Shown piece by piece: positions 19,738-34,195 of a stretch of DNA of 64,000 nt (position 1 is its first letter; every line of letters begins with the position of its first letter). Where the stretch lies: contig NC_134656.1 of NCBI RefSeq assembly GCF_030463565.1, positions 1,183,001 to 1,247,000 of the forward strand, read 5' to 3'. The notes under the pieces are model-generated. The model was given only the letters and a program-made list of their open reading frames with translations. It had not been told where the DNA came from and did not search any database. The DNA is from Pelecanus crispus. Its lineage: Eukaryota > Chordata > Aves > Pelecaniformes > Pelecanidae. The position numbers and the translations under genes are program-made.

Positions 19738-22700
19738 TCAGCACCGGAATCTATCTGAGAAGTTGGGAGACTTCGGCATAGTCAGCGGCTGATCACTGGG
19801 CTTCACTTCTACGTTGCGGTATTTGCGTATTGGGTTTGCCTTGTGAACCTGTAAAAAAGAAAAATCAAGGACAAAAAAATGAAGCAAATGGTTGCCGTTA
19901 TGATGAAGCTGAAACTTGCAGACAAGCCATTGGTGGGATGAAGGCAGGCGTCTGTCTACAAGACTACCACACTGCCTAGGGCACTGGAGCGAGCCACCAG
20001 GAACATGCAAGGCACGCTTTGGGGTTGTGGATTTTACAAAGATCATCCTGCTCCAACGGCTACATGTGTACAGCTCCAAAAAAATCAGCCGTCTCAGCAG
20101 AGCTGCCTTCCCCCCCCACCCCCAATACCAGTTGTAAAGTTAATGAGGAGTCAGTTTGCAAGAGGGAAACTTGAAAAGGCAGTCTCAATGCAGCTCAACA
20201 TTGACATTAGCTCATTTAGTATATTCACACATCCCTTTGGGTTACTTTATAGCTCCTGTTCAGAAATAGCTCACTTACCAGTTCTTGCCTTAGCTTAGCA
20301 ACTTCTTCCTTTTCACGCTCCTCTTCTTGCTGTCTGACCTGCTCTTGATGCCTCTCCTTTGCAGCTTCCATACCTGCCAATCGTTTTTCAAATTCTTGCC
20401 GCTCTTTAGCTCTTTTTTCTGTCGCCAGCTCAAAGCTTTCAGGAACTACGGAACCAGAAAGGCTCTCTAAGTTTAGAAATAGAGGAGATAACATTGGTGC
20501 AAAGCCAGTCAGGTAAAGCAGAGCATCATTAGTGTCAAACAGAAGCCTCCCTCTGGAGCGCTTCACCTTGCAAGGGTAGTTAGTAAATACCTCCAGGCTT
20601 CAGGAAAAGAGAAAGCCTTACACCCAAACGTGAGCAGTGTTAATGCAGACGTTACCCCATCACAGGTGTTCTCATAGGAGGGAGCAAGCACACAACTGTT
20701 AGTACAAACAAGCTTTTGGCTGGTTCTGTACCCTACACAAAGTTTAGTTTACACCTTCATCTCATCAGAAATGGGAGTAAGAGACTGACAGCTGCTGCAG
20801 AAGTGCCAGCTGTCTCTATGGGGAGCTCCTTGCATACTATTCACCCTTGTCCCAAGCTAGCACACATCAGTCATTTGCCAATTGTAGCATAGCTGTTAAA
20901 TACAGCTGCCATGTTAGTGCAGGACAGGGGGGCAGTGGAGAGGAAACTCCCCCGCTCCCTGGGGACACGAGCTGTTAGGAAATTAGTTGATTAACTGCAT
21001 GGCACTATTGGCTGTGCTGATAAAGAAGAGGCAACAGCCAGCCTAAACACCATTTAATTGCATCAGTCTGAGTTATCAGCCAAGCCTGTGTAGCAAGTAC
21101 TTGTAACTCTACCTGATAACAGCTTATTTTCCTTTTTAGGCACAAAAGGCTCCTGGTATACCACTGTGTTGGGACGAGCTTTAAAACATGCTGCCTCCTT
21201 CTGCCTTTTCAAGTCTTCTTTAAGCTGCAAGAGAAGAGGAGCCCATCAAGCGCCAGGCATAACAAGACCACCATCTCCCTGCTGCGCCCCCCCCCAAGAC
21301 TTCAGCATTCCCAACACTGGAAAAGCCAGCTTGACTCAGATCAAATCATTTGCATAGAAAATTATATTAGAGCCAAAAAGTTGTGTCACTTGTTGCCTGC
21401 CAGTTACTTTTGCCAAAAAGAGCCTGAAGAAAATTTCAGGTGTCCACTGCAGACTTCACATGAGAAAAGCAGTATGTGATTTATACATCAATAAATCCCC
21501 AAGCACAGAGATGGTCAAAGGGATCCAGCCACACAGAGCTGCTGCTTAGCAAATACCCCACAGCTGTTCATGCAGTTGTGGTAAATCCCATCACTTACCA
21601 TAAATGGAGAGAAAAAAAAAAACCCAATCCACCAATCCTTAACCCATAGCACAAGTCTCATGCCAAGGACAGAATAATTCATTGCTCAAACTCAGATCTG
21701 GATTCAACTCAAGCAGGACACTTTATGAAGTCGATCACAACTACACTAGCTGCTTTAAGTCTGGTCATATCAGACTTAACATACCAGGTTATCTTTTTCA
21801 TCCTACCTGCTGCTTCCAGCTCTGTAGCTTGGCAGCTCCCCGTTCATCAATCTGCAGATTGAATGGTTCAGGCTGAGTTGGGGTTTTGACCTTCTTTTCT
21901 GGCAGCTTAACATGGTCAAAGTACGGCAGAGGTAGCGCTTTGAACTTCGGCACCTGAAAGAAACACTCAAAATATTTCTTGCCCCTTCCTCAAAGGCACA
22001 AAGCTTTGGAAGTTTAACAGCCAACAGCAAGAGGCAAGTCCTGCCACACCCTTTTTACTTAAGGAGTGGAACCCAAGGTAGCTTTTAGTTCTTACCTCTT
22101 CCTTCTGCAATTCTTCTATTTTTTTCTCTTTTTGTATTTGCCGCTCTCTGTCACGGGCATCAAAAGAGAAGGGGCAAACTTCCACATGCCTCTGCTCTGG
22201 CATTTTAGGTTTGAAGGGCACTCCATAATGTGGCATAGGGTTAGCTTTGATCACAGGGACCACCTCTTTTTCCTAAAGGGATATTAGTGTTAGGATTCAA
22301 CACAGCACCAGATTTTTGAATTTTGTAGAAAGACTACAACTCCTGCCAAACAAAGCCATGAATACTCGAGATCCTTTAATAAGGGTCACAACAGCATCAA
22401 GCAAACACTCTGGACACTGCAAAAATAAGTAATCAAAAAAGTATCAGTTTACAGGCATCCTGAACCACAGGCAAGTTCTTCCCCTTCCCAAACTACTATG
22501 TGTTCTAGCGGTCATGCAAATTACACTAATTCTTTAACATCCTCTTCACAAGAGGGAAAGGAGGAAGGACATGATGCATGCTGAATCCTGCTCCCCACCT
22601 CCCAAGATCTAGAGCGACTGTGGGGAGAAGAAAGATCATGTGCAATATCTGCCCTTCTCAACAACAGACTAGGGAAGGGCAATGTCCTTTAGAAATCTCA

Positions 22701-25700
22701 GCAGTTTACTTTCCTCATTCATGGCAGCAACACCTCAGAAACCCTAGCCAGTGCCCTCGTGGTCAAATTATTTCATTTTGTATGAGAATTCAGTTTCTGT
22801 AAAATGAGTAGCAGCAACTAGATCGTTAGAACGAACGGCACAGAGAAAGACGAGCGCTGGAGGGACTGCCTCGCAGGAGGGACGGGGCTAACCAAACCAG
22901 GCCATCCCACCCAACTGGCAGAGCTACGGCCAGCTGGCCAGGGCAGTCACCGTAGCGGGACCAGAAGGCTTGACTACAGCCCCTTCGCAACAGTTACCTT
23001 TTCTTCATCTTTGCCAGGCATCCGGGTTCTGGTTTTCAAGGTGAAGACTGGAGACTTGGGGACTGTAACAGGAAGCGGTTTCTTCTCTGGAACGCCCTGT
23101 TCGGAAGAGCCAGTAAGGAGTTACCCAAGCCTAAGCGCCAAGAAAAAGCACTATAGAGAAACAACCTGACACAGCACAGTACGTCCCCATTGCAGCTCTT
23201 ACCTAATGACAGATGGTGTTTACTGAAGATTATTAAACACATAGCTACGGACATTTTGAAGCTGATTGCCACCCCAGTCCTAATTCCCAGGTTTAGGTAT
23301 TACTAAACTTCTTACCACAATGTCCTCCAGGATTTTTGTGGGACATGGCCTGGAATGGAATTCAAAGTGCTCTTCCTCCTGCTGCTTCTTGCTTTCACGT
23401 TCCTGAATCCTTTTTTCTATTTCCAACTCAAAGCCAATGGGCTGCGTGAGCTCCTTCACAGCGGGTTTCTTGGGCAGAAGTGGTCCACCCTCAAAGATTT
23501 TGTGATCGAGTTCTCGTGCTTTGAATTTGTACCTACACAGGGAAGACAGAGACAGTCACTGACATATTGTACATGGCAAGATGCAGCTTCTAGCAAATGG
23601 CTTCTCTCACAGCATGAGAGCAATAGTCAGATGCAGAAGCAGTTGTGCCACACACATGTTACATAGCATGCAGCTCTAGTTAGCAACTTCTCCTTTGCTT
23701 TTGAAACAGCAAAACTTTAAAAGCCTTATGGATCGCTTTCTTGGAAATCCAAAATTTTGTCTACAGGAGACAAAAATTTTCAAGTGTACGCAGGCTGTAT
23801 GCTACACTGGGTTTGCTTTACTAATCATAAGCCGTACTCAACCTAAGATCAGCTCTCCTAAGAGCACTTTCTTCAAAATGAATTGTGGGGATACGAAAAG
23901 CAGCCAATCAGAGCAATAGGATTATGCACAAGCTAAAAGAATCTCCATGTTTTTATGCTACTCATTCTCGTCTGCAAAAAGGGCATTCCCAAGAAGCAAT
24001 ACTTTGACATCTAAAAGATATTTCCGGTGTCGGTACAATTCCTTCTTGTAGGACTAGAGCAAACCTTTACTTACTGTTGAATTTTCTCTATTTCCTCTGC
24101 TTCTAACTCTGCGGTAGTTTTGCAGGTGACAGGTCTGAAGCGATGCTTTGTTAGAAGCACTGGCGTCTTAGGGTTTGTAAGCCGAGCCTTCACCAACTTT
24201 CCTGGAACTGGGCCTATAAATTCAAGTCACAGACTAGCAGTTAATGGCAAAGCCTACAGCAGACACAGACTGTTTGCTCAGTAGTCAAAGCATCATTCTG
24301 GCTCTACCACTGCCTCTGTGGACACAGCCAGGACTGCTCACCTTCATCAGATTTCCTGCTCCTCAAATGGTAACGAGAGGGCGTGCGTTTTTGGAACGCT
24401 TCTACCTGCTCAGCAAGGGACACATAGTCTGATGTGGTTTCTTCGAGTTTTCTTTTGTTTCCCTGGGACAGATTGAAAGGTTTCGGGATAGTGGGTCCCT
24501 TTGGCATTCGCCCCTGGAGACAAAAAAAAAAATACAGTCATTATAACCATTTAACACAGGATGCTTTGATGACATTTCCTTTCCCTGCTGATTCACCGTA
24601 CCTGTCCCTTCCCTTTATCGAAAATAAGGTAACACTTAACATTAGACACAAGTCTTAACCGTCTGAACATGCACGAGCTAGTCATACTGGGAAACTGTAT
24701 GAAGCAGAAGATTAAAGCAATGACCAGAAGATATGACATGAAAGGGCTGTTTTCAAACAGGTCCTTTAGAGTCTTGCAGCAATGCAGATACACAGTGAGC
24801 TAACAGTTACGTTTGCATGACGCTTGCGTCTCCTGTGGTAAGCCTCTTTGCGGGTTACCAGCAGCACATGTGTTGCAAAAGCAGAAAGAAGGTGATGTCA
24901 AGAATTAGTCAGCTGACTGCTGGCAATATTCTGGTTCTCACCGGAGAAGGAGGATGCTTTCTCAGTACTGCTGCAAAATCCAGTTCCTTGTACTCATTCC
25001 CAGGCTGGCTTTCCACATGTTGTTTAATTCTATTCTCCGTGCAGAAGTGGAAGTCTATCGGCTTTGTTACTTGACCAACAGTTCTCTTCACGGGTTGTCC
25101 TAAAGAAAAAGAGCATGCAAGGTCTTGGAAGCCTTTTGGGGTGGGGCAGAGGGGGAAGGCATTTACTTTCAACAACTGTTCAAGTTATTAGGAGAACTTA
25201 TCTATAACCCTTCCAAACATGACAAAACACAAACCTCTTTCCAGGCAGCTTAGAGGCTGATCTACATTAAAAGGCACCTAATCCTAATAGTTATTACAAA
25301 GTCTGGATTGTTTGTTTTTAAAGGTACTTGTACAGCTCTATGCAGCACTCTCCACCTGAGCCCAGTACAGCTTCAATTTGCAATTCAGCTAGAGCCCACC
25401 TGCTCCAGCAATAGCTGCTTTCAGAGACTCCTCGTTCTTCTTCCGCAGCTCCATAACCTCCCGCTGCAACTGCTGCATCTTTTCCAGCTCCTGCTCCTCC
25501 GTACTCTTCAGCTTGCCAGAAAGATTGGTCCTCCTGCAGAAGCACGTTAAAGACTGAGATACACCTTCCTGCTTCGCTGGTTATTAGCACGATGTTAGTG
25601 CAAAGGAACATGTTTGTCTCTGACTTCATTGCAGGAGCATCACTCATTATAAAAACAGTATAATCTTTAGAAAAGATCTGTTTGGATTTTGTTTGCTCAA

Positions 25701-28299
25701 GAAAGCTTGCAGCTAACTGCTATCCTGCATACGCATTTGCTGTATGCATGCTTCATCCATTAGCAAGAACAATTTTTTCCTCAAGCTAAAAGCAAAAGCT
25801 TTCCTTTGCACAGGTTCAGTTGGTGAAGTACATTTCATCCTAATATTGTTGTCTTGATCCAGTGTTTACTAAATGTGATACCATCACATGCTAAGTTGAA
25901 GCTGAAAACACCCTAGCCAGGGCTGTCACCTAAATCAACTGTGATTAGCAAAGACAAGTCACAAGAAAGCCACGTACTTTAACATTGTTGGCGTGGAGGG
26001 CATGGTCAGCTTGCTTTTCCCTCTCCCTGGGGAGAGGTCAGGATTCTGCGGGTGCTCTCTCTTCGTGGATACTTCTGTCAGCTTCTCCCTGCTGTTAGAA
26101 CTAAGGTAACAAGTTGTTACAGCAAACCACTCCAATTAACTCTACTCCAAATGAAAGATCACCTGCAGCTCTCACCACCATGCATAACATCCCAACACCT
26201 GGTGAGTTCTAAGGTATGCCAGGCTGGCCTTACCTCACCACGGGCCCAGGTATAGATCGTCTAGTTTTCCCTGGTACTCTAAGGCTGTAGAAGGGAAGAT
26301 GAATTACTGAGTTTTTGGAACTCAGGCTTTTCTTAAGGAGGTAGGTGTACTGTAGTTCATCTAGGTACAGCAGTGTTCGAAAGATCGCACTTCAATTTCC
26401 TGACCTCAAGCTTATCACCATATGATATCTTAGTGGTTGAGCTAATTTGAGAAATATTTTAGCTGCGACTCTTTCATAGCTTATGACTGCTGGATGACTT
26501 CCTGATGGACAAGTTAAGCCAAATTTAAAGCTAGCTGACAGACACCAAGTATGGAGTAAGAAGCTTAAGAAACCCAAGCTTATTTCATTCACACCTCTAC
26601 CTCCAAATAGAGCACTTCCGTCAGGTCTTACAGCCATTTCTTCTTGTTTATGAAACCAGCATCAGGAATCAGGTTTCGGTCACCTCCCCCTAACCTTCCT
26701 GTGAGAACCCTCTCAGTCATGTGGAAATCCTTTCCAAAAAACCAGTTGTATCCCCCTTCCCAGCCCCAAACAGAAGGGTTTTGATGACGTACATTCTCAT
26801 TTTTTTCAAGGGTGGAACCTCTTCCTTATTAGCCAAGGCATTAGCATTTCTCTCCACTTTGATTCTAGCTGGCTGTTTGCATTGCTGTGTTTTTCTCTGC
26901 TTTGTAGCCTGTCTTCTACCCGCTCTAGAGTAGAACAGAAAATGGAGGTTAGTTTTCCCACAGGTCTGAGAAGACACACAATCTGCCAAAAAATTTTTAT
27001 GTCAGTGCATCACCTAACTCCAACATGCCCACTATGCAAATTGTGTGTTTAACACAACAATCCAAATGCAGCATGAATTATTTAAGTTTAACAATCCATA
27101 AACTTAATATTCTTTGGTATATATGAGCATACAGAGCCCCTTGCATTCATATCAAGAATGAGTTCTGCCCAACTCAGGCAGATATAAACAAAGAAACTTT
27201 ATAAGCCACTTCAGTTTCAGATATCCTCATATTCCTGAAGCTCCTACTGCTACCAAGTCTCATTTGACAAGTATGTGAGACACTGCATTACATTCCCACC
27301 CCTAGAGATTGTCCCTCCAGCTTTGCAAGCAGATCAGCTGTCCCGATACATGATCTCTGTGCTGGAGAACTTCAGACCCAGAGGATGATGCAAGACCAGC
27401 TAGAACTGCAGATCCTGAGAGCACGGACCTGCCTAGTTACACCGTCATCAATCTTCATGCAAACTGAATACAAGTATTTCACCTTCGAGAGGTCTCTGCA
27501 GGAGCAGCAGCTCTCCAGTTTGTCAGGGATCCAATGATATTCTGAGGAACCACACTGGCCTGCACACATTCTGCTTCACTGCCCTCTTCACCGTGGCTTT
27601 TACCTGAGAACAGTGACAATTGTCAGCTCATATAGATACATATACACACACGCAGAGACGAATGGTAAAGGGAAACCACACAAGACCTTGCTAGACAGCA
27701 ACATATGAAGATGGTCCCACAAAAGTCAGACTGAGGCATTTGCATTTTGCCAGTGAAAAGCAGGTAAAATTTATTCTCCCCACCCCCCCATACCATGTCC
27801 GCTTACTCATTGTTGTTTCTTGTGATGTGACAGAAGACAGATCGATATTGGGCTTTGAAAAAGCAGGGCTGTTCTGTGAGACCTTTGCCAGATTTTCTGC
27901 AGGAGGGACATTCTCCAGATTGGCTTTTTGGTCTGTGAGGAAAGAGAGACTATGTCATACACACTATGTTAGAAATTTTTAACAATGCCTCAGAATATCA
28001 TTATTATGTTAACAAAATCATCTGCCAAGTTACAGCTGACAATCAAAGTTTAAATACAAAAACAAAAGAGCCCATGCATGATGAGCGATGCAGTTAACAC
28101 CACTAATCCATTGCTGCAGAAGCCAGGCCCAAAACAAGGATCATGCCAAGCCCTTGTCCAAAGAGGAGACAAATCAAGGAGTTGGAAGCAACTTACCAAA
28201 CCAGGAGTCTGCATTGTGTACATCGTCATCGCTCAGAGTTGCAAAGTTGATGCAAAGGTTTGGGACATCAAAGGAATAGCGAGATTCGGGCTGAGACAT
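19738..28299 (-). CDS. TPX2: TPX2, Aurora A activator and spindle assembly factor
   Basis: Microtubule-associated mitotic protein that activates Aurora A and is released from importin by RanGTP. Coding exons (minus): 28299-28197, 27932-27807, 27603-27483, 26924-26793, 26278-26234, 26100-25978, 25533-25400, 25099-24942, 24513-24342, 24213-24075, 23532-23316, 23096-22998, 22272-22096, 21953-21807, 21224-21113, 20466-20279, 19848-19738. The sum is 2304 nt, 767 aa (human 747). The start [13 protein letters not shown] lies in the exon that aligns with human MSQVKSSYSYDAP. The two Aurora A contacts are present: [15 protein letters not shown] (residues 8-22) and [12 protein letters not shown] (about 31-42). 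Conserved blocks follow: [85 protein letters not shown] charged coiled-coil (about 670-730) precedes the C-terminal Eg5-binding tail [20 protein letters not shown], ending DRFRC. The acceptor of coding exon 4 has two overlapping AGs; the one giving an open frame was used. Confidence 0.96.
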
Positions 28300-31200
28300 C
28301 TTCACCTCCACACTGTCCCCACGAGTCCTCCACTTGCACTGCTGCAGTCCTTTAGACAACAAGCACCGGTCACCTGCCACCAAACCCCAACACAGGTGTT
28401 AGCCAAATCATTCTCCACCTCTCTTCCTCTGCACAGTTTCTAGAGATAGACGCTGGAACAGTCTTTGGTACGTTTTCCTATCTTGTAAGTCACAGCCTTC
28501 AGACAGAATGCCTCATAAGGATTGCAGTTTTTTATTCTACTGCTGACTGGCAAAGCTAAGGAAGCTTTACCACTGTTGACATTTGCAGGTTCAAAGCTAT
28601 CAAAAAGATCCAATTTTAAAGGTTTTCTTCATACCTGTAGGTGCTAGAATTGTATTTTTTAAAGGAAGTACAAAGCTTTTCCAGAGAGTGACTGATTTGC
28701 CCTTCTCTCCCTCACCCCAGGCAGCAAAGAAGAGTTCTTACCCTTACCAGGGCACAGATTTATGAAGCAAGAGCCTGACAATGAGGCTGACTCCAGAGCG
28801 CTGCAAAGCACAGCCTTTCTCCCTCTGAAGGGCTACAAACACGAGCTAATGACACAAATGTGCTCTTCGACAGAATAAATGGATTTCCAAAGCAGGAAGG
28901 GAGTTGCATAGAGTATTGTTACTGGGCAAAAAGTAGGAAGAAGGGCAGCATAGGGTCCTTGCCACATCCATGGCACTACCCTGGTGCTGGCCAGGCTGCA
29001 AACAAATCAAGCACTGTGACCGCATCAAGCGCAGTCTCTGCAGTTAATTAGTGGAGCACTGACAGCAGGAGGAGTCCCTGTGTCAACAGGTGATATTAAA
29101 CCGAACGGAACAGGAATAAAGCCAGTGACAAAGTTATAAACACTTAAATTGTAACAAAACCTTCTTGCAAAGGTGTTTTCATGCTTTCATGATGCCTCGT
29201 GCAGCTGCAAGGCAAAGCCCTCGAGGATGTTATAAAACACTCCCTAAGGAAATCACCTGAACTTTGCTTTTATGAGTCCAACCAACTCTAAAGCAGCATA
29301 TTCTTAATCCACAAAGTCTCAGACCTAAACCATCTGTCTAGGCAGACCACACATAGTTCAACCCAGATGGTATGCTCCATAAATAAGAAAATGTTCAAGA
29401 GTAAGTTACTGTTACGCATCATCAGCCCTCCCTCCCGAAGATGGCTGCACCGAGAAGCCTTCGGTTCCCCAGCACAGAATTGCAATAGTTAAGGGGAAGA
29501 ATGTCAGTAGAGAGGCATCAGCTACATGTCTGCGAAGATGTCAGGGTAGGACCCAAAGAAGGCAAATGGAAGAATCGGAGCCAAAACCAACTGTAACCGA
29601 GCTCAAGACATGGCTGGAATCGAATGCTTTCCTACCGCCCTTAATCAAGATAGAGTTTCTGTCAACACTATCCACTTTTTTAAAAATCAAATGCGTCATC
29701 TGCATTCTCCCCTCACCCTCCCCAGTCAGTCCACAGAGATAGAGCTCCGGGCATCATGTTTCACAGCTACTTGTGTCCACTGCCACGCTGCTGCAGTTTC
29801 CAGCTTTTTACTGTGTAAAGTCCATATTCTGTCATAGCAGCAGCACCCTCATCGCTGACCTCATCACTGACCCGCTCCTCTCTCCCCCCCTCCCCAACGG
29901 GAGCAAATAGTCATGGAAAGAAAGGCAGCACATCAACATCACAGTTTCATCCACCAAGTTTCTTGAAAGAGCCAGCGGGGAGGTAGAAGTTATAGTGACT
30001 GAACTCCAGAGGGTCCGTTTCAGTCAGATGAACTCACGGCATCTGCTTTTCAAATCCCCACGTACCCTCCAAGTCCTACGCAGGACAGGATTTATTGTGA
30101 AGCAGCAATTCGCTGAAAGGCATCTCGCTCCTCCACCCGTCGACTCGGCTCCCATCAGCTAGGAACGTTACGGTGATTTATCACTCCGATATGCCCACTG
30201 CAATGCTTCTGCAATCAAAACAGGCTCAGCCAAGTACAGCCTGAAGCCTGCTGCCCACTCCCTTGAGGCATTTTAAAACACCCGATGACAATTTTGATGG
30301 CAGAACCACCATTATCTCAGTCTTTTCTTTAAAGACAGGAGGCAAAATTCTCTCTCCACTGTGGCACTCTTCCACCAGAAGCAGAGTGCAGAAATCTCTC
30401 CCCATTAATAGGGACATTGCCTAATTAACAGGCACCGTGTGCATTTACCAGACTGTGGTTACAGGCACACTGTAATCCTACATAACTGCAGCGTGGATTT
30501 AAAGCCTAACCCTGCTCTCCCCCACATCCATCACCTTCTGTGTCGACACTAGCGTTCGCAGAGCTTCGCAGCGAGCCAGCCGGGGAACCCTCGCCCCCGT
30601 TCTGCAGGATCAGCTTTCGCCTGGTTCACAGAGAGCTGCTCACACCACTGCTGCTGCAAGAGAGGAGGAGGATCCGGTCCTCTCGCTTTCATAAATAGCC
30701 CAAATTCCTTTGACAAAAGCAACTAACTAAAACCTTAATTCTCTTTCTAGGTCTGCTCCCCTCACTGACCCAAGTATGCTACACAGCCACAGCCCCATAC
30801 AGTTTCTGTACAGAGCAGCACAACCGCACCCACAAAGGAGAATAGACAACGAGTTTCTCTGCACATCAGGTTTCTTTTGAGTAACTGCACTTTGGCACGT
30901 TCCAGAAGAGTGCCTTGGCCTGGTTTAGATTAGTTAGCTTTGAAAAAGGATTAAGCTAAATTGGAACAAGCATTCCTATCCCAGAATAAGACTGATCCAA
31001 CAGCAAGTGCAATAGGTATTTCGGAATAACTTCACACCTCGCTCCAATCCAAATTAGCTTTAAAATGCTGACACGATTCCATCACAGATGTGCTCAGTGT
31101 CTTTTTCTCAATGTAGTAGTTAATTTCTTGCCAAAAGCATTCAGGCCAGACAAGGGTGGAGAGGCATAACTCCAGCAAGACCTACGCAGTATTGGCCTAG

Positions 31201-33381
31201 CTGCAATACGTGAAACTCGGCACCAAGTGCGTCGTAAGGGAGGACTTCACAATTACGACCTAACGAAAAGAGCGTCTTATTTTTAGAGCAGCAGCCCAGG
31301 AAGGGCTGATGGTCATCGGGCAATACAGTAACAGCACCCACGGCCTGGGACAAAGGATCCCCCCAGCCGTACGAGCCCTTGGGTTGGAGGGAAGAAGCAG
31401 AGTTCCAAGATGAGAAATTAGAGGTCAGGAGAGAGAATGGAGGAGTCTGGCTTTGTGTGAGCAGCAAGGGATGGACAGAAGGAGGGTGCAGAGGGAGGGT
31501 GCAGAGAAGATCTGCTCTTTCTGGCCACATAGGTAAGATAATTAGAGATGATTAGATAAGCCCCTGGTCAACTCAAGACAACACCTTATCACTACACACC
31601 ACTGGAGCTTCATAAGCTACAGGTGTTACTCCAAATCCTAACAGAATTGGAAAGGGGGGGAGTACCAGATACACAAAAAGGATATTCTGAGTTATGTTAG
31701 CAGATAAAGCTGAAGCCAGTTGATCCATGTGCCTCAAAACCCAAGATGGACAATCAGGAATAAGCAAGAGAAGCTTCCTCATGGCAGAGGAAGCTGCATG
31801 GCAATTTGCTGCAGTAATTCCAGTGCCTTCTGCTGGGCATTCAACACCAACTGTTCTTTAAACACAGGATGCTGCACTAACCAGGCAACTTGCTTAATTC
31901 AGCCTGGCAGCTTCTTTATTGTCCTGCAGCCCAAAGCTTCCTGTCCATTTTATAGGGATGATAATCCAGACAAAGTTCCCAAATGCTTTTCAGGGGTTAA
32001 TATGTAAATTGGACCATTACAAGAGGCTGGAAACTGCCTCTCTAGAGATACAGTCCTGTCACCGCAGCCTCCTAAGAAGCTATCCCACCACAAAGCTGCC
32101 ACGCAAACTCCTTCGGCACGATGCCAACAGCCAATAACAGAAGTCACCCTTGCTTTTCCCTAAGCAGGGGGTTCGGTGAACACTTAACAAATTCTGGATC
32201 TACAGCTTCTCCTTCCTCCCTGGTACTCCTCGCTCAAAGCTCAAGCTTTTCCACAGCACAGAATCAACAGTGAATTCATCATCCCAGGCACAGAGCAGAG
32301 GCACTGTTGCTATTCCATTGTACAACACTCAAGTTAGGAGACAAAGCCTTTAACGGCTTTTCTCCCAAGCAGCACAGACCCATTTCCCTTCCAACAGCCC
32401 AAAACAAACAGCCCTGACATCTCCCACTCCGTAAATGAGATCCCACAAGTTTTAGAAGACATGAAGATGGGACGTTGTAAGAATAGCTGTTCAAGGAAAA
32501 GTAAATTACTTTTAGCTAGTATAACCTCAACTTATTGTTAGATAAGTTGAAGCTCCTCTAGTTTAAAAAAAAAAAAAAAGCACTGTATATAGATAGCTAA
32601 CTTAATACCTTTTCTGTTACTTAAGCCAGCTTTTGCCTGGTTTTCTTCCCTCCTTTTCCTAGGAAGCAGGATTTGGTTTGAGAAGGAGTAACGTAGTTTT
32701 TCTCAGCTCCAAAATTCAGATGCCCGCTTCAGGTTTTGAGCGGTGGGTGTGAACGCAGCAGATAACGGGGCAGCCTGCTCCGCGCTGGCGTTAGCGGGGC
32801 CCGGCGCCCTGGGCTATTTCACGGCGAAAGGCGCACACCTCGCGTCCCGTTTCGCGACTGTTTGGACACTCGCGTCCCGGCACGCACCTTCATTTCACCC
32901 AGGAGGCAGCCGCCCCCCCAGCACTGCGAGCCCACGCAAGGGAGGCAGCCCCTCGCCACGGCGGCTTCGCCCGCCGCCGCCTCCCGCCCGACCACGGGCT
33001 GGCCCCGGCTGCCGCAGCCCCACGGACACGAAGGGTTTGCAATCAGCCCGCGGGGATTCAGGCCTACGCCACGGGGCTCCGGGTGCCGCCCTGCCCTCCA
33101 GCCACCGCGTCAGGCCGCGGCAAAAGCGGCCCCGGGACACGGGCTAAGCGCCCGGAGCCGCTTGCCGCCTCCGCTTCCCAGCCGCGGCCTCACGGTGCTG
33201 CGAGGGGCCGGGACCGCGTTACCGGTAGCTGGGCTCGGGGCAGGCCCACAGCCCAGCCACAGCCGGAGAGCCCCGACCAGAGCACGGGGGAGGGCTGCGG
33301 CCCAGGCCGCCGTCCGCCACGGGATGGGGGAAGGTGAGGCGAGGCCCGGTGCCCGGGTAACCCCCGCCCGCTCCCGCTCAC
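28300..33381 (-). other. TPX2 5' UTR remainder and first intron
   Basis: The start exon probably begins near 28341, after the acceptor GGACTGCAG, and joins a non-coding first exon ending at 33382. The roughly 5-kb intron is AT-rich with only short frames. I saw no recognisable repeat, snoRNA or second gene in it. Confidence 0.6.
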
Positions 33382-33430
33382 CTCAGCGCCGTGGCCGCCC
33401 TGCGCGGCGCCTCTGCCCGCCGCCGTTAAC
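33382..33430 (-). other. TPX2 non-coding exon 1 (approximate 5' end)
   Basis: On the minus strand GGCGCTGAG is followed by GTGAGCGGGAG, a strong splice donor with its GT at 33381-33380. It sits just downstream of a CCAAT box and a CHR-type element, as expected for the first exon of a mitotic gene. The transcription start cannot be fixed by sequence alone. Confidence 0.6.
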
Positions 33431-33434
33431 GGAT

Positions 33435-33468
33435 TTCAAACAGAGCTCGTCCGTCCGAACCAACCAAT
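33435..33468 (-). promoter_or_regulatory. TPX2 core promoter: CCAAT box and CHR element
   Basis: The plus strand has CCAAT at 33464-33468 and TTCAAA at 33435-33440, which is TTTGAA on the TPX2 strand, the consensus cell-cycle homology region. The spacing of about two helical turns fits G2/M promoters bound by NF-Y and the DREAM/MMB complexes. A second CCAAT is at 33675-33679. Human TPX2 is a known CHR/DREAM target; that the same holds here is inference. Confidence 0.65.
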
Positions 33469-34195
33469 CAACGCCTAGAGGCACGCCCAAGCTGCGCGCC
33501 GACTGGGCCAGCCGCCAGGAGAGCCGGGGACCCGGATGAGCAAACCCCGCCCCGCGTCGTCGCGCTCTGCCCGCAAAGGTTGACGGGAAGCGTAGTTCCC
33601 GCGCGCGCGGCACCACTGCAGGCGGCCAGAAGTAAACCACAACTCCCACAAGGCACTGCGCGGGGCGCGCCCGGCCAATCAGAGGAAGGGGCGCTTTGAG
33701 TGTTGTTCGGAGTCGACCTATCAGCTGCCGGTAGGCGGGTCCCTCGGGCAGGGACGGGCGGGGCGGCTCGGGGCCGGTGCCCGCACCCCGCCGGGCCCAT
33801 GAGCAGTAGCGGCAGGGGAGGCCGCGCCGCCCGGGCAGGAGCCCAGCGGAGCGGAACCCTGGTACTACGGCTGCACGCTACGTGGAGGCTGGAGGGTCTA
33901 GCACTGCGCGCAGGGGGCGGCTGCAGGCTCCCGGAGCACTGTGGAGATACAGAAAGATCGCACGTTAAGCCCGAACTGCTGTGAGGGGACAGGCGGCCGT
34001 AGCAGCAGGCCCTACCCTGGCTGGGGCGGAGGCCGGGGCTCCCGGGGCCGTCGCGGCCTGGGCTGCCCGCGGGCCTGGCGGCGCCAACAGAGGGCGCCAG
34101 AGCGCCGTCCCCCGCCCGGCTGCTCAGCGCTTGCGCACTGGTGCCACCCCCCCCCCCCGCGCAGGCGCACTCGCTCCTAACCGCCGCTCCCTCCC

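Noticed and set aside
32564-32580. A15 run as a sign of a processed retrocopy
   Set aside because: No gene-like sequence precedes it on either strand and no target-site duplication was evident.
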